From: Cryomorphaceae bacterium
Lineage (GTDB): Bacteria > Bacteroidota > Bacteroidia > Flavobacteriales > Schleiferiaceae
Reading direction: 5' to 3'
Assembly (NCBI GenBank): GCA_024638285.1
Contig: JAHEKP010000012.1
Span: 1 to 33,109, forward strand
Length of the DNA: 33,109 nucleotides
A program made the position numbers and the translations under genes. Position 1 is the stretch's first letter; each line of letters begins with the position of its first letter. Below the pieces are notes generated by a model. It was given only the letters and a program-made list of their open reading frames with translations. It was not told the origin of the DNA and ran no database searches. Positions 31,267 through 33,109 of the stretch are shown one piece after another.

Positions 31267-32112
31267 ATGAAAAAAATATTACTTATCCTGGCCTGCACCG
31301 TTGCTTTCTTAGAAGTGGCAGCACAGGATATGATTATTTACAAGGACAAAACAATCGACGAAGTAACCATCATTGAAGTTAATCCAGATTACATTAAGTA
31401 TCGAGAGTATGGGTCGCCAGTGAATTCCGCAACCTTCAGTATCGAAAAGGATTACTTGAGCAAAATCATTTTTGAAAGTGGTCGCGTAATGGACTTGAGT
31501 AAAACCATGATGGATGATGAGCGTATTTACGCAAACCAACGTCGACATGGGATCAAGCTGGACATTGGAGCGATCAGTCAAAACTACATGTTCATTGTTT
31601 ACGAGGAGGCCATTAATCCATCGAGCTCTTGGGAAGCAGGCGCTTTATTTGTAGGTGCAGGTTATGAAAACCAAAACGGTTGGAATGATCCAGAACGTGC
31701 AATGGGAGCAGGCCTTTATACTGGTTTTAAGTTTAAAAGAAGTCCTAATTTCTACATGCAACGCATGCGCTATGGACACATCATGAGAGGCTCGTACATC
31801 AAACCTAACCTAATGATTACCACTTTTAATTACGACCGCATTGATTACGATCATCCACCGGATCCAGTAACCTTTATGTACCCCACCACTCGTGAGAGTG
31901 CTTTTGCAGGAGCTGCGATGCTCGAATTTGGGAACCAGTTGGTATTATCTGAACAGTTGATGGTCGAATATTCTGCAGGATTCGGCTATGGTTTCACCAC
32001 TAAACAAGCCTATTGGAACTATTCAAATTATGGTTTCAGCGGCGGTATTGGTACCGACTTGGCACCATACGTTTGGAACTTTGGTTTAAAAGTGGGATAC
32101 CTCATGAAATAA
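31267..32112 (+). CDS. Secreted or outer-membrane protein of unknown function
   Basis: This is a 281-residue exported protein; the start is at ATG 31267 (MKKILLILACTVAFLEVAAQ, signal peptide cleaved after AAQ). After the signal comes DMIIYKDKTIDEVTIIEVNP followed by DYIKYREYG, a short beta block seen at the N-terminus of many Bacteroidota exported proteins. The C-terminal part contains barrel-like strands, such as LMVEYSAGFGYGFTTKQ, and ends FGLKVGYLMK. Probably an outer-membrane protein with an N-terminal periplasmic domain; the specific family was not recognised. A strong terminator follows at 32137-32174. Confidence 0.75.
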   Translation: MKKILLILACTVAFLEVAAQDMIIYKDKTIDEVTIIEVNPDYIKYREYGSPVNSATFSIEKDYLSKIIFESGRVMDLSKTMMDDERIYANQRRHGIKLDIGAISQNYMFIVYEEAINPSSSWEAGALFVGAGYENQNGWNDPERAMGAGLYTGFKFKRSPNFYMQRMRYGHIMRGSYIKPNLMITTFNYDRIDYDHPPDPVTFMYPTTRESAFAGAAMLEFGNQLVLSEQLMVEYSAGFGYGFTTKQAYWNYSNYGFSGGIGTDLAPYVWNFGLKVGYLMK

Positions 32113-32136
32113 TACTGCCCCAGCGGTAGATAGGAT

Positions 32137-32174
32137 AAAAAAAGCCCGGCGCATTGGAATGCGCCGGGCTTTTT
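32137..32174. terminator. Strong bidirectional terminator
   Basis: Perfect 13-bp stem AGCCCGGCGCATT / AATGCGCCGGGCT (32143-32170) with seven A on the left and five T on the right. It lies between convergent genes and serves both strands. Confidence 0.95.
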
Positions 32175-32201
32175 GTTGAACACTAGTTAAAGCACTAAAC
32201 G

Positions 32202-33109
32202 TTATGCCTTGTTCTGCGTCTTAATCAAATTCAAAGCAGAGCCGGCCTTGAACCAATCAATCTGCTGAGCATTGTAGGTGTGATTTAACTTAATGTTATC
32301 CACTGAACCGTCAGCGTGCACCACTTCAAGATTTAACTGCTTACCAGGGGCAAATTCAGCGAGATCCGTAAAGTTGAATGTGTCGTTAGCTAGAATACAA
32401 TCGTAATCTGCTTCCTTGGCAAAAGTCAGACCCAACATACCTTGTTTTTTCAAGTTCGTTTCGTGGATACGAGCGAATGATTTCACAATCACTGCGCGAA
32501 CGCCTAGGTGACGTGGCTCCATTGCCGCGTGCTCACGAGAAGAACCCTCACCGTAGTTGTGATCACCCACAACGATCGTAGGAACACCTGCCGCTTTGTA
32601 GGCACGAGCTACGTTAGGTACCTCATCCACTGAACCGTCAAGTTGGTTCGTCACAGCGTTGGTCTCTTTGGTATAAGCGTTTACTGCACCGATCAAACAG
32701 TTGTTTGAAATGTTATCTAAGTGTCCACGGTAGCGCAACCAAGGACCTGCCATAGAGATGTGATCCGTAGTACACTTACCTAAGGCTTTGATTAACAGCT
32801 TGGCACCTTCGATGTTGGCACCGTCCCATGGAGCGAATGGGCTCAACAACTGTAGACGTTGTGAATCTGGGCTCACTACCACTTCTACACCTGAACCGTC
32901 AGACGCAGGAGCTTGGTATCCGTTATCTTCTACTGCGAAGCCTTTGCTTGGTAACTCTTGACCTGTTGGCTCTGCCAATTTCACTTCATCACCATTGGAG
33001 TTGGTCAACGTATCCGTAACCGGGTTAAAATCTAGTTTACCAGAGATTGCGATAGCTGCAACCATTTCCGGTGAAGTAACAAAAGCGTGTGTATTCGGGT
33101 TACCGTCGG
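32202..33109 (-). CDS. acn: Aconitate hydratase, C-terminal part
   Basis: This is the last approximately 302 residues of an aconitase; the start lies beyond the window edge. The frame is open to position 33109, where [18 protein letters not shown] is read, so the ATG at 33065-33063 is internal and not the start. The swivel domain 4 is complete, with [41 protein letters not shown] (active-site serine/arginine, split: [10 protein letters not shown] and [10 protein letters not shown]), [20 protein letters not shown]. It belongs to the mitochondrial-type group. It interconverts citrate and isocitrate in the TCA cycle. The Fe-S cysteines are outside the window. Confidence 0.95.
   Translation of the reverse strand, partial: DGNPNTHAFVTSPEMVAAIAISGKLDFNPVTDTLTNSNGDEVKLAEPTGQELPSKGFAVEDNGYQAPASDGSGVEVVVSPDSQRLQLLSPFAPWDGANIEGAKLLIKALGKCTTDHISMAGPWLRYRGHLDNISNNCLIGAVNAYTKETNAVTNQLDGSVDEVPNVARAYKAAGVPTIVVGDHNYGEGSSREHAAMEPRHLGVRAVIVKSFARIHETNLKKQGMLGLTFAKEADYDCILANDTFNFTDLAEFAPGKQLNLEVVHADGSVDNIKLNHTYNAQQIDWFKAGSALNLIKTQNKA

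Overview
The window looks like a compact chromosomal stretch from a member of Bacteroidota, most likely a free-living, probably marine, Flavobacteriales-type organism. The signs are the Bacteroidota -7 promoter element TAnnTTTG in front of many genes, almost no Shine-Dalgarno sequences, many short lipoproteins and outer-membrane proteins, a Rho factor with a long disordered insertion, and families largely restricted to this phylum (DUF3822, DUF4293, DUF4920). No rRNA, tRNA, CRISPR array, insertion sequence, phage or plasmid gene was seen. Every gap between genes is under about 250 bp. The taxonomic call is inference from gene content.

Layout. Positions 1-4544 hold the start of a branched-chain aminotransferase gene (minus strand, cut by the window edge), then a plus-strand run of DUF4920 lipoprotein, c-type cytochrome lipoprotein, MnmD tRNA methyltransferase and a Nudix hydrolase. 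A conserved unknown gene, a TIGR01777 SDR protein and a YceI lipoprotein follow. Positions 4641-11174 form a long minus-strand operon: secreted unknown protein, Mpl, PyrR, PyrB, RNase Z and a TetA-like MFS transporter. It joins murein recycling to pyrimidine synthesis/control and RNA processing. A divergent outer-membrane protein starts at 11253.

Positions 12039-17303 hold two MbnP-like lipoproteins behind an unusual PlsC-family acyltransferase, a NudL-type CoA pyrophosphatase divergent from an OxyR with both redox cysteines, and a DASS (SLC13) anion transporter. Positions 17319-22706 hold RdgB, RsmD, DUF3822, a pseudopilin-like membrane protein, a RecD-like helicase, a second acyltransferase, a stand-alone HsdR-N nuclease-fold protein and DUF4293.

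Positions 22848-33109 hold rho, an outer-membrane protein bracketed by two identical terminators, truA with an MsbA-like ABC exporter, a YfcE-type phosphoesterase with purB and an OB-fold-like protein, a UMF1/Atg22-type MFS transporter, another outer-membrane protein, and the C-terminal part of aconitase (cut by the window edge).

Most of this is core metabolism and envelope biology. I see no defence island or biosynthetic cluster. The parts most worth a second look are the symmetric oxyR/nudL control region, the mbnP pair lacking an mbnH partner, the non-canonical acyltransferase, the DUF3822/pseudopilin-like pair, and the duplicated terminator.
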